A stretch of 32,034 nucleotides of DNA from Cymbomonas tetramitiformis (GCA_001247695.2 LGRX02015632.1:1-32034), one strand, 5' to 3'; shown: positions 17,086-26,320, numbered from the stretch's first letter. Numbers and translations are program-made. Notes: generated by a model from the letters alone, not told the origin.

Positions 17086-17427
17086 CCGTCCCCTCCGACC
17101 CTCGATCCTCGCTTGTGTATAAGCGGGACCGTCATCAAGAGGTAGCGACGGCTCATCGAAGGGGGTGCTTCCTGCGAGAGGGTGGCTGGACAAGTCATCC
17201 CTCGGCGGCGATGGGGCACCAGCTGAGCGGTAGGTGCGTCGCAAGCGGGTCCCAGAGGTGAAGGCCACACTCTTGGGGTGGGGACGTTGGCCCCAAGGGT
17301 CTCTGCGTCCTCGGGCGCGACGGGGTTCCACTGGTTCTGACCGCTTCTCCAGGGCGGAGAGGGTCTGATCATCAGGGCAAGACCTCACTTCCCCGAAGGG
17401 CAGGGTCTGGGGCTGGCCGCCGGCCAG
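17075..17427 (-). CDS. Chromovirus Pol, N-terminal segment
   Basis: Open frame directly after the Gag UGA and in the same frame as Gag. It runs through RSCPDDQTLSALEKRSEP and a very Arg-rich stretch to the transposon boundary, where transposon sequence adds a TAA. There is no ATG; the only early alternative start is GTG at 17388, so expression probably depends on reading through the UGA. With the inserted element and one 11-bp duplication removed, this frame runs straight into the ATG-containing frame at 15011. No domain is recognised; it is probably a linker or the N-terminal extension of the protease. Confidence 0.75.
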
Positions 17428-17430
17428 TCA
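17413..17430 (-). promoter_or_regulatory. Candidate UGA stop-readthrough signal between gag and pol
   Basis: gag ends in TGA at 17428-17430, followed by CTG and at once by a 6-bp stem (CTGGCC/GGCCAG) with a 3-nt loop. Pol continues in the same frame with no further stop for over 110 codons up to the inserted element. UGA followed by C is the leakiest stop context known in eukaryotes, and downstream stems assist readthrough in several retroelements. The alternative is a recent nonsense mutation. Confidence 0.5.
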
Positions 17431-20400
17431 TTCATCGCTCTCCACCAGGGGAAGGCCGTCACCCTCCACAAGCTCGATGCCCGCAAGGGCCGCCAGGGTC
17501 TGGTAGCTCTGCTCGTCCTCACAGGTAGCGAGAGCCAGGACCTCCTCGGAGAACTCTTCTGGGACGCCATCCACCGAGGAGATGTCCTCCTGCTGCTCGA
17601 TGGCCCAAACGACGGCGGCTACATACCCAGGGGAGTTCGCCAGTCGAGCGGGTGCATTGGCCCTCCACTCCTTGAGCTTAGCCTCGTCCGTACAGTTACG
17701 GACGATGTGCTCCGCAGAGCCACAGGCGAAGCACCGGCGGACTTTCGGAGCATCAGGGCGGGAGAGGCCAGGTGGTGGTGGCAAAGGAGTCACTGCCGCG
17801 GCGACGGTGGTGGCAGGCCCGTTCTCCAGCATGGCAAGAGCTGGGCGGTTCGAAGAGGGGGTACGCCTGTAGAAGGGGGTGCGAGGTGGTGGGTTAGCGA
17901 AGGAAACGGCACGGGGAGGACGGTCTTGAGAGCGTCTCTGAGCCGCCTCCGTGTCAATGTCGCTCTCCACCTCCTCAGCAACTTCCCGAATCTTCAACAA
18001 GGCGTTGTGGGTGCCTGGGATGTCGTCAGCAACGGCCTTCCTCTCCCACTCTTCTGGTTTGGAGACATCCAAGTGGATGGCTCTCAGGCGCCGCATCACC
18101 TTGGGTGCATATTTCAGCCCCCGGCGGTACGTGGAGAGCATCGACAAGTTGGTCATCTCCACGCAATTTGGGACTCTGCCGGCCAAGAAGTTGACGGAGG
18201 CCATGCGGGTCTCCAGTCGCGAGAAATACTCCGCCGCGGTCTCGCTCACCGCCTGCTTCAGGGCAATGGCCTCGCCGTGTGCGTTCTCCAGGTAGGCCTG
18301 CGTCAGAGAGCACACCGCCAGATCGCTGAAGAACACATCCAGGTCCCCGTAGCGTTGGTGCCAAGCTTGCTCGGACCCAAAGGTCCCCGCCGCGCGCTCC
18401 AAGAACTTCCTCTGCTGGTCTTGAAGAGTGTACTCCTTGAAGCTCCAAAGAAGGCTTGACACACTCGCCTGGTACTCTGATACTGATGGCGTACAACTGG
18501 GAGTGGTCAGTGCTTCGATCACGATGGCCTCCTGGAATACCTTCCGCACCATGTGGGAGTAGTGCTCCAACTGCGTCAGGAGGCCCTCCTTGTCGGCCGA
18601 TTTTGTGTCGGACGCGGAGCGGGGGAACCTGGTGACGCTCTTGACCAGCTTTAGCACCATCTCTTTGGTCTTGTGCTCCAGGCGGACCTCGTCTGGAGAT
18701 GCTCGCAGGTTAGTGCCCTGCGGCAGACGGACGATGCCTGGAACAAAGGGGGTGGCGCTGGGAGAGAGCACGGGGTTTGCAGCGGCGGCAGAGTGAACGG
18801 GGTTCACGGCAGCGGCAGGGTGAACGGGGTTTGCGGCGGCGGAATGGGGAAAACGGGCAGGGGGTGGTGGTCCCGGGGCATGCGCGGGCGGAGGCGCAGG
18901 CGCGGGATTTGTGGGGACTGCGGTCGGAGTGGGCGGTAATGCAGGGGCTGACGGTGGTGCGGGGAGTGGAAGAGGTGTATGGAAGGGCAGGGGTGTGGAT
19001 GGTTGTGCGGCCACCACGCTCATGCTCCGGTACCAATCGGAGTTGCTGACCTCCGACCACGCGGCGAGCCCGTCCTGATCGAAGTTCTGCATCTCCGACT
19101 CCCGCGCAGTAGCAGGGATCCACTCCCATACTGGCTGCCCCATGCTGGTAGACCGCACATTGGCCGCGGCTGGGTCCCCCATTGCCATATCCATGACCTC
19201 GCGGTCGACCATAAGGACCCAGGTCTCCACACGAGGGTTGGTAAGGGGTAGGGGTGCATGGTGTAGCCGGCCCCCCATGCGCGCATATGCAGTCAGCGGC
19301 GCTCCCAGCAGGTGCATGATCCTGAACAAGATGGCGTCGCCCTGCACCCCAGCCCGGCGGCGTTCGTCCCATGGTAGGGAGACGGTTGCCGCGCCTCGCA
19401 CCCCAGCTGACTGGTGCACCCACAATGACCCACCATCGTGGGTGACGAAGAGGGCTCTGACCTCTGGGTACTGAGGGTAGGAGGGCTCTGGTGCGGGATC
19501 GTCAGGGGGATCCTGAGGTGGATCACTAGGGGGGCCTGGTGGCGAGTCGCTTGAACTGGAGTCTCTGGGCTCTGAGTCGGGATTGCCACCGCCGTGCACC
19601 ACCGTCTCCATCGACTGTCGCCGGCGGGCCACCATCATGTTATGGGGATTTGGCCGGCCCTGAGTGGGAGGTTCGGCGGGAGCGGTCTCAGCGGCGGTCT
19701 GAGGCACTGGAGGGGTTACGCTGGCGACAGCGTCTGCCTCGTGTAGATGGTCCGCCGTCAGGCCCTGTGCGCTGCCCTGAGGGTCGCCTGGTGGGGAGGC
19801 TCCTGCCGATGTCGTCGCACCAGGCAGCGCGAGTCCTCTCGAGAGCACCGCGGAGATGTCCAGGGCCTGTACTGCCGCTAGGACTTCTCTGCGAATGTGT
19901 TCACTTCGGCTGCTCGCGTCCGAGTCAGAGCCGGACCTGTGGGCGGCCCTCCGCCTGCGCTCAGCTCGTGCCTGCGTGCTTCGGCTGCCTCTGGTCCCCG
20001 TGCTGGTGCGGCTGATGTCCGTGCCAGAGTCGGGGTCAGAGTGATCAGGTGCGTGGCTTGGACCTGGGAGATGCTTGCCATGTGTCGCAGGGCCCGAAGA
20101 TGCCCTTCGGGAACGCCGACGCCGGCGAGTCTCCGAGGTTGTCGCCACCGCGGGAAGGTGACGCACCAAGAGCTGGGTACCGCCCAAGACGTTCTGCTGA
20201 ACCCCGCTGTCAAGGGGTACCTGCAGAGGGTCCGGCAGGGCCGCGGCGCCGATGCTGATGAAGTGCTGCAGCGATGAGGGATCCGCGCCTGAGTCATGAA
20301 GCGCGGAGGTGGCTGGTGCCAGCTGATGGGGCTGCTGTGGTCGATGTTGCGGCAGTTGTGGCGGCTGCGGTTGCTGTTGCTGCTGCTGCTGCTGCTGCTG

Positions 20401-20856
20401 TTGCTGCTGTAGCTGCTGCTGCTGTAACTGCTGCTGCTGTAACTGCTGCTGCATCGGTTCCAGTGGCTGCTGTTGAAGCCACTGCTGTTGCTGCTGCTGG
20501 TACGCGAGCCACTGTTGCTGCTGTTGTAGCTGTTGTTGGAACGGTGTGGGATATGCACCCACGGGGTGATGGGTTCCCAGTGTGAACGGCACTGGTGATA
20601 CTCCCCCAGCGAGGGGCGCTGATTGGGGTAATACCCAATTGACGCCGTTCCATACAGCCTGTGCGGGGGTGCCATCCGGCATAGTATAAGGGCGGGGCAC
20701 CGCTGTGTAGGGCATGGTGGTGCCTGGGTGTGGAATGGGGTGAGCGGAAGCATATGTGGTGGGCGATGGGAAGGTTATGGGAGAGAACAGAGTGTGGTGT
20801 AGCTGCTCTGTGCTGACACTCATGCTGGGAAATGCCTCTGATGTCTGCTGTGACAT
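17428..20856 (-). CDS. Chromovirus Gag polyprotein
   Basis: 1,142 aa from the ATG at 20856 (the frame is open further, to 20916, without an ATG). It forms the virus-like particle and packages the RNA. The N-terminal third is low complexity: a long Gln tract (nt about 20345-20545, CTG-repeat DNA), then Ser/Arg- and Pro/Ala-rich segments. The region at about nt 17900-18700 is helical and capsid-like (LVKSVTRFPRSAS, FLERAAGTFGSEQAWHQRY). A canonical CCHC knuckle CFACGSAEHIVRNC lies at 17692-17733. The acidic tail ends in the UGA. The size is large for Ty3/gypsy Gag, mainly because of the low-complexity N-terminus. Confidence 0.9.
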   Translation of the reverse strand: MSQQTSEAFPSMSVSTEQLHHTLFSPITFPSPTTYASAHPIPHPGTTMPYTAVPRPYTMPDGTPAQAVWNGVNWVLPQSAPLAGGVSPVPFTLGTHHPVGAYPTPFQQQLQQQQQWLAYQQQQQQWLQQQPLEPMQQQLQQQQLQQQQLQQQQQQQQQQQQQPQPPQLPQHRPQQPHQLAPATSALHDSGADPSSLQHFISIGAAALPDPLQVPLDSGVQQNVLGGTQLLVRHLPAVATTSETRRRRRSRRASSGPATHGKHLPGPSHAPDHSDPDSGTDISRTSTGTRGSRSTQARAERRRRAAHRSGSDSDASSRSEHIRREVLAAVQALDISAVLSRGLALPGATTSAGASPPGDPQGSAQGLTADHLHEADAVASVTPPVPQTAAETAPAEPPTQGRPNPHNMMVARRRQSMETVVHGGGNPDSEPRDSSSSDSPPGPPSDPPQDPPDDPAPEPSYPQYPEVRALFVTHDGGSLWVHQSAGVRGAATVSLPWDERRRAGVQGDAILFRIMHLLGAPLTAYARMGGRLHHAPLPLTNPRVETWVLMVDREVMDMAMGDPAAANVRSTSMGQPVWEWIPATARESEMQNFDQDGLAAWSEVSNSDWYRSMSVVAAQPSTPLPFHTPLPLPAPPSAPALPPTPTAVPTNPAPAPPPAHAPGPPPPARFPHSAAANPVHPAAAVNPVHSAAAANPVLSPSATPFVPGIVRLPQGTNLRASPDEVRLEHKTKEMVLKLVKSVTRFPRSASDTKSADKEGLLTQLEHYSHMVRKVFQEAIVIEALTTPSCTPSVSEYQASVSSLLWSFKEYTLQDQQRKFLERAAGTFGSEQAWHQRYGDLDVFFSDLAVCSLTQAYLENAHGEAIALKQAVSETAAEYFSRLETRMASVNFLAGRVPNCVEMTNLSMLSTYRRGLKYAPKVMRRLRAIHLDVSKPEEWERKAVADDIPGTHNALLKIREVAEEVESDIDTEAAQRRSQDRPPRAVSFANPPPRTPFYRRTPSSNRPALAMLENGPATTVAAAVTPLPPPPGLSRPDAPKVRRCFACGSAEHIVRNCTDEAKLKEWRANAPARLANSPGYVAAVVWAIEQQEDISSVDGVPEEFSEEVLALATCEDEQSYQTLAALAGIELVEGDGLPLVESDE

Positions 20857-22116
20857 CCTGATTGCTGAGCTGGTTGAGATCAAGGACTGGGTGTGGCAAT
20901 AGCCACAGGTGAGCAAAGTGGTGAGTGCTCGCCTTTTTTATTTAATTAGTCTCGTCCTCTTCGATGTCGCTCGCTGGAGGCGAAGGGGCGGGACTTCCAG
21001 GCGGTGATGGGGGGACCCAAGGCCACTCTTCGATTCCTTGCACTGGATATGAGCCAGGGAGCGCGGGGAAGACTGTCAGGTCTTGGGAGTTCGGGTAGCG
21101 GAAGAGAAGGTTTCCAATCTGAACCCACACCCAGTTGTGGTATCTTGGTGGGATAGCCAGCGTGACTGTATCCAGGCGCTCAGTTCTCCTCCTCGTCGTC
21201 AGAGGATGAGGGGGAAGGAGGACCGCTCCAAGGACCGCTCTGCCAGAAGGCGCCTGCTGGTGGGTAGGTGGGGTCTGGAGGGAATACCCACTTGATGGGT
21301 CCTTGCTTCCACCACGCTCTTCTGTATTCTTCTGGCGAAGGGGGTACTGCCATACACCGGCGAACTCAAAAATTCGCCAGGGCTCCGCGACACAGATTTC
21401 AAGTGCCTATGTATGCAGGCAGGGGTCAAGGAACTGCAACCAGAAAGCTCAGCAAGGTCCCAGAAAGCTCAGCAAGGTCCCAGAAGGTAGCCGGACTTCG
21501 TACACTCCCAAAATATTCCAGCCAGAGGGTAAACCAGAGGTGTCCAGAAACTGTCCAGAAACTGTCCAGAAGCCACTAAAAGCGCTACTTTGAGGGGTTT
21601 TCCCAGCTGCTGGTGGCCGTGAGGGCGGTATTGGGGGGTTCTAGGGTGTCCTATGGGGTCTGGGGAAGGAGTTTTTGGTGGTGGGGGCTACTGTGGAAGG
21701 TTTGGGGGTAGGCTGAAAAGGGGCTAAAACGGCTATTTTGGGCTGTTTTTGGCTGTTTTTCGCCTTTTTAAGGCTCTAGAAAGTGGGCTATGAGGTTTTC
21801 CTGGCTACTATAAACCGGGGAAACCCTTTAGGGTGCTCCCTGACGGTTGTTTGTAGCCTGGGGCAGACTTGGAAGTTAAGATCGGAAAACGAATGCTGAC
21901 TTTTTTGAGCCTGGTTGGGCCCCCAGTGTTAAGGGGGGAAAATATGAAGTTTTGGAGATGTTTTCCAAAGGATACGGCCGTTGTATACGAAAAAAAACGT
22001 ACTTACGGAGGCTAAAATTGCGCCCAGATAGCCGGAAGTGCAGCTCTCCCCCTGTATTACAACGGAAGTTACAAAAGGCCCGTGGGCGAGTTGCGCAGAG
22101 GCGAAATCGCAGCACG
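20857..22116 (-). other. Chromovirus 5' leader
   Basis: About 1.26 kb between the primer-binding site and gag. Short ORFs occur (for example a 62-codon one at 20942-21130, rich in Pro and acidic residues), none with a recognised domain. It holds two exact 20-bp repeats at 21441-21480 and a triple ctgtccagaaa repeat at about 21547-21571. Packaging or translation signals would be expected here but none can be identified. Confidence 0.6.
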
Positions 22117-22125
22117 CTGATACCA
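22117..22125 (-). other. Primer-binding site, initiator-Met tRNA type
   Basis: On the - strand, 2 nt after the 5' LTR end, the sequence reads TGGTATCAG, the first nine bases complementary to the 3' end of eukaryotic initiator methionine tRNA (consensus TGGTATCAGAGC). The following bases diverge. It primes minus-strand cDNA and confirms which LTR is 5'. Confidence 0.85.
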
Positions 22126-22310
22126 AATGTGCCAGGGGCACGACGACAGATGCTCGGAGATATGTTTTTGATTGAACGTGCAAAGGTACACAATTCGGAT
22201 TTTTATAATATACTGGATCAGGGCCAGATTGAGGTACAAACGATAATTCGGTTCCGAGTTCTGAAGGCTAAGCACTTCTCAAGTGCTCTACTTATTCACT
22301 CGTCACTCAG

Positions 22311-22318
22311 GTTGCAGG
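22311..22318. repeat. Target-site duplication GTTGCAGG, left
   Basis: Eight bases present once in the intact LTR (7108-7115) and twice here, the other copy at 23341-23348. Exactly 8 bp is typical of hAT transposases. Confidence 0.9.
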
Positions 22319-23340
22319 TTGCCCCTGGCCCATATTTTTCCTAAATTCACCTATATTTTTTTTTGAAATTTTTCCAGGAAGCACCTATATTTTTCCTCCC
22401 ATTTTGAGAAGGCACCTATATTTTTCCTAAATTGTTTTGCTCTAAAATGAGCATGCGGGCCCCAAACACTCCCAAATTGAGCCGAAAATCTTTCGTGCGC
22501 GGAGGTGCGGAGGTGCGGAGGTGCGGAAAGAAACGCGGTGAGATGAAAGAACGCGGTGGGATGTAATATTGCGGTGAGATGTAATAACGCGGTGCGATGT
22601 AATAACGCGGTGGGATGTAATAATGTGGTGATGTGCGCAAACAATGGTTGGGGAACTCCTTCAATCTTTGAGAAGGCTGAATCTTCGGCTCCTTCGTGAT
22701 GCGGATACCCCCTCCTGCACGCTTTGTGCCACTAGGGGTTTTTTTTCTAATAGTTCTATCTCTTTCATGCGCAGCCAGAGCTGGGCCCTCAGTATTTCCG
22801 CTGGCGAGATGAGGACCACGCTTTCGCTTGAACTGGTCGAACGCGTTGGTGAGGGGCTGGGAGCGGGTGCGCTCGTACGCAAGCTCAAGCCTCGTAGGCG
22901 CACGCTCATCGTCATGTCGTGTGTCACCCGACGAGAAAGACTGCATATCCAAATGGACTGGGCGGAGAGTTGGAGCTGAGTCTGAATCTGATCCTCCATC
23001 GGAAGAAAAATAATCGGCCACGAGCATCTTTTCCTGAGTCCTGAGGTCTTTGGTCTTCCTGGTGTGATCGTGTGAAGGTTTGGAGGCGGAGTAAGAGGTT
23101 TAGAGGTTTGGGCAGTCAGATCGCCGATGACAAATCGCAGTTTGGCGGGGTATTCTCAATTTACAGCGCCTATATTTTCCAAAATTTCCCCAGTGTTAAG
23201 GGGAAAATGACCGAACGGTGATATCGCTTTTAAATTTTCCCTACGAAGCACCTATATTTTTCAAAATTTTGACATTTTTTTTGGCCAAAATTCTGACCTA
23301 TATTTTGAATAAAATTTTTAAAAATTCTGGCCAGGCCCAA
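22319..23340. mobile_element. hAT-like non-autonomous element
   Basis: 1,022 bp, absent from the other LTR and therefore a certain insertion. The ends are imperfect inverted repeats (TTGCCCCTGGCCCATATTTTT, against TTGGGCCTGGCCAGAATTTTT from the other end). The motif cacctatattttt recurs several times near both ends, like hAT subterminal transposase sites. A 203-codon - strand ORF (22416-23027) beginning MLVADYFSSDGGSDSD and a ~19-bp tandem repeat (taataacgcggtgggatg type, about 22540-22633) lie inside. No transposase core is seen, so it is either a MITE or a deletion derivative that keeps a first exon. Confidence 0.8.
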
Positions 23341-23348
23341 GTTGCAGG
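23341..23348. repeat. Target-site duplication GTTGCAGG, right
   Basis: Identical to 22311-22318. Confidence 0.9.
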
Positions 23349-23850
23349 GTCAACCACTCGAGAGCCGATGTCACACTTCGGCTCAACGTTCAGTTCTCGA
23401 TCCGATCTCATTTCTAATTCCGATTCGTCATTCTCGATTCAGATGTTATGCCAACAGACTGACACGATGACTGCCCCACAGTACTGTCATACTACTGTAC
23501 TGTCATACTGTCATACTGTCATAGCGTCATACTGTCATACTGTCATAACCTTAATATCTGATATTCGATTTCATTGTCTTTTCAACCCCGATGCGAATCT
23601 GACCATTCTTCGAGGGTCTGACTGAGTTCCACGATGACACCCCCCACAGTACTGTCATACTACTATTGTGTCATACTGTCATACTGTCATAGTGTCATAG
23701 TGTCATACTGTCATACCCCGGACATCTGGTATTCATTCTCATCGTGATTTCAAGCCCAATCTCACTGTCATCGTGCCAATCCCAGATTACCCCCGATGAC
23801 ACACATACGGACGCATAGACATATCGGCTCACGCTGTGCCTCCGGGCACA

Positions 23851-23855
23851 CTCCC
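23851..23855. repeat. Target-site duplication CTCCC, right
   Basis: Directly after the right LTR; pairs with 6919-6923. Confidence 0.9.
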
Positions 23856-24501
23856 GACATCAACAATTTGTCAGAGTCACTATATCTCCTAGTGGTTGAT
23901 TTTGTGGTTCTGGTACATTTCCTGAATGAGTATTTGGATTTTTTCACATTGACCGGGATTCCAATGTATGTCATGAATTCATTGACAACCACCAACATAT
24001 CTTGAGCTTCCTCCTTTGTTTTGCCTATAAGCATGATGTCGTCACAGAAAAAACGGGCGAAGACATTCGGAGGTGAATTCATGTTAATCAGATTTGGTGC
24101 CGGGAGATGTGGAGCATCAGTACTAGTGACTTCTTTCCTAGTATGCATGGTGTAGCCATAGGTTGAACCACTCGGGTTGGCTCCGTTTGCCCTTTTTGCC
24201 AGCCATATCGCTAAGATGTCCATGATGGCCACAAACCTGAGGAGACTTAGAACTTCCCCTTGCGGCACTCCACACTCACGAGTGACCATTCGTCTGTTAA
24301 GCCTTCCTCAGCGAGGACCGTACGGGTGGCTTCATTAGTGATGTTTGAGATAATCTCAGTGATTTCTTTGGGGAAGCCTAGCTTATCAAGTGCGAGGTTG
24401 CTCATCCAAAACTCAGCTCTGTCAAAGGCTTGCTTAAGGTCTAAATTGATGCTTTTGTGGCTGGCAGTTTGGGTGTTGGTGGTGGTGGGTGCTTCGACCA
24501 A
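23851..24501 (-). pseudogene. LINE RT domain, 5' part of the split LINE
   Basis: The reverse-transcriptase core of the LINE whose remainder lies at 3002-6923. The first segment (24501 to about 24289) has INLDLKQAFDRAEFW, the first palm motif, with its catalytic Asp. After a one-base frameshift near 24289, the second segment has GVPQGEVLS and then FCDDIML, the FADD-type catalytic motif, and runs in frame into the 5-bp duplication. The alternative reading past 23851 into the LTR is an artefact. The 5' end is lost: an in-frame stop and unrelated sequence begin near 24515, and no endonuclease domain is found. Confidence 0.85.
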
Positions 24502-24515
24502 GGCGACTCTCGCCC

Positions 24516-25172
24516 ACCTAACCTAGCACAAAGATCAAAGATCAAAACCAGAGGATCAGATATCAAAACAGGGAGAGAGGGAAGAGAGAGATCAGGATCA
24601 ACCAGGGTGAGGAGTTAAGGGCAAGAAGGAAGGCAGGGCGACAAGGAACAAGGGAACGACGGTTACCCTAAGCCCAAAGCCGGTTGGGGAAGTCGATTCT
24701 GACTCTCGACACTGCACCGTGCGTCCCGTGAATAGTGTCTGGGATCGGAGGCTCCAGCAGGGGTGCTCGGACCTAGACGAGAGTGAAAGCCACAAAGAAG
24801 TACGAAACCAAGGCACGGTGCACGTGATCACCAAGGTTTCCCAACTCGCACTAGGCTCCCCGGACATAACGCCAAGCTCTAAACTGACCGACGATGACGG
24901 ATCAAGCAGAGACCACGGACCCAAGGAGAGAAGCAGGGAGAAATGATGACCCCGTTGTGGGCTCGCCCCCAACCCCCCGTGTCTGGAGTGTTCGTAGTTG
25001 TGACATCCTTGCGTAACGCGAGGAGGATCTCCAACACGTCGGCGTCCGCAGAAGTGTGTCCACCCGGCGGGTCGCCAAACCTCGCAGGCAACATGTGGCT
25101 GCCAACCGCAGCCGACCTCTGCGTAGCTGTGCCAGCCCGCACGTGAGCCGCATGACACTCACGCGCCCATTG
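24516..25172. other. Unassigned region between LINE and Gag fragment
   Basis: No supported gene. A 186-codon - strand ORF (24598-25158) is Ser- and Trp-rich without a domain. On the + strand it has a GATC-rich stretch (about 24533-24570) and a purine tract, gggagagagggaagagagag (about 24571-24590), that could be leader or LTR of the element to which the Gag fragment belongs. Confidence 0.4.
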
Positions 25173-25976
25173 CTAAATGGTCAACAGGGACTCCGCTGCC
25201 CGCTGGTCGTGCAGCAAGAGCCGCGATACCACAAGCCTGTAGTAGTCGGCGTCCATGGCCTGAATGAACTGCCCCTTGACGTCGTCCTCGTCCAGGGTGT
25301 TCTTGCGTTTTGCGGCGGCGAGCGCGGCATTGAAGTCCATGATTGCTTCGTTGGGGTCCATGCGGCCGTAGCCCAGCTCAACTGCCAGCAAGTCCGACGT
25401 CCCCTGATAGGGTGCGTCGGCATGAAGCAGTTTACGCGCAAACTCGAGCAGAACCCGTTTCCCATCCGCGGGAAACGTCCGAGCGGAGCTCTCCAACCAG
25501 TCCGAAGCTGGACTGGAAGGATGCACGATGAGCTCAAGGGTGGAGAAGAAGAGCTGATTGCTCTCCGCTCGCACCGTGATGCCGGCGTCGTCGAGTACAA
25601 AGAGGTCGCTCAGTTGCTCGTCCTCGGCCACGAAAGCTTCGCGAAGAGCAGCTACCATGCGGGTAAAAATGACGTGCACGTTCTTCTCGTCACCATGGAA
25701 GCGCTCGTCCTTCAGACCGAAACACTTCTTGGCGACAAACTTGGCGGCTTTCTCGTCGTGCCTGGTGCGGATCAAAGTTCGGACAGCTGCCACGAACGTC
25801 GCAGCGGACGTCTCCGCTGCCGGATGGACAGTTGCCGTTGGAGTCCCGGGAGTGGCTGCATGTCGGGCAGCAGCTTGGTCGAAAATTGTTGCTAGGTTGT
25901 GGCTACCATGATGAAATGACTGTAGGGGTGGAGCAAGCGGGTGTGATCGGGAAGCGGTCGCGGTGGTGGCGGCCAA
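25173..25976 (-). pseudogene. Gag fragment of a second LTR-retrotransposon family
   Basis: 267 codons, clearly homologous to the intact Gag at 26697-28880 in the opposite orientation. Shared landmarks are LATIFD near the N-terminus, a PADGKR segment, SDLF/APLF, DVKGQFI against DVVKRQFI, and DQRAAESLLTI against DQRAAVSLLTL. It stops immediately after that last block, so the C-terminal half with the knuckle is missing. The Gag-only element lies 94 bp upstream of its start. No LTRs of its own were found. Divergence from the intact copy is high, so it is a different subfamily. Confidence 0.75.
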
Positions 25977-26064
25977 GAGGTGGTGGTCGTCGAGAGCGTA
26001 AACTTGCGGAAAGGACGAAGAACTCGATGAAGTCGTGTGGACTAAAGGATTCCCGGGTACCGCA

Positions 26065-26069
26065 AACGG
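26065..26069. repeat. Target-site duplication AACGG, left
   Basis: Directly before the left LTR; repeated at 29298-29302. Confidence 0.85.
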
Positions 26070-26304
26070 TGCTGGACTTTAGGTTCAGGGTTATTATTAT
26101 GGGCTCTGATAGCCCCTAGCCTGACCCGTCTCTGATCGGAACCGTGACTCCGCTAGTAGCTAGGATGGCAGTACAGTAGTACTGTACTGTCAGTCATCAC
26201 TTCGTATTATCCGGGTTTCCGAGATGCATGATAAAAGCACTCGGCCGGACTGCTTATGGGAGCTTAGCCAGTTTGTCTTACCGAGCGGAACACCTGTTCT
26301 CGCA
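26070..26304 (+). repeat. 5' LTR of the Gag-only element
   Basis: 235 bp, ends TG and CA. It contains an 11-bp inverted repeat around a single G (acagtacagta, g, tactgtactgt) at about 26169-26191. Confidence 0.93.
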
Positions 26305-26320
26305 GGTTATGCGCGTCACC
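26305..26320 (+). other. Primer-binding site, half-tRNA type
   Basis: Immediately after the 5' LTR the sequence is GGTTATGCGCGTCACC. GGTTATG is the complement of the anticodon-loop segment CATAACC of initiator methionine tRNA, the place where Drosophila copia primes from a tRNA half-molecule. The bases beyond match the anticodon stem only in part. Confidence 0.5.

Larger units (their letters stand above)
6924..23850 (-). mobile_element. Ty3/gypsy chromovirus carrying two DNA methyltransferase domains
   Basis: Complete element transcribed on the - strand. It has 693-bp LTRs with TG...CA ends (short inverted TGTGCC/GGGCACA), a CTCCC duplication, a PBS beside the right (5') LTR and a polypurine tract beside the left (3') LTR. 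The internal order is Gag, UGA, protease, RT, RNase H, adenine-methyltransferase-like domain, then in the +1 frame integrase, chromodomain and cytosine-5 methyltransferase. Two younger transposons lie inside (15039-17074 and 22319-23340); without them and their duplications it is about 13.85 kb. The LTRs differ at only three sites, so insertion was recent. It disrupts a LINE. Confidence 0.93.
22128..23850 (-). repeat. 5' LTR of the chromovirus, interrupted
   Basis: It consists of 22128-22318 and 23349-23850, which together equal the 693 bp of the other LTR with three substitutions. Between them lie a hAT-like element and the second copy of its 8-bp duplication. The insertion may affect promoter function of this copy. 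Confidence 0.95.

Noticed and set aside
17707..18459. 250-codon + strand ORF inside gag
   Set aside because: Shadow of the GC-rich gag frame: no domain, and the opposite strand has the CCHC knuckle and a 1,142-aa frame.
20274..20585. Poly-Ala ORF opposite the Gag Gln tract
   Set aside because: Antisense reading of the CTG/CAG repeat inside gag.
24598..25158. 186-codon - strand ORF between LINE and Gag fragment
   Set aside because: No recognisable domain, biased composition and no homologous context; treated as unassigned.
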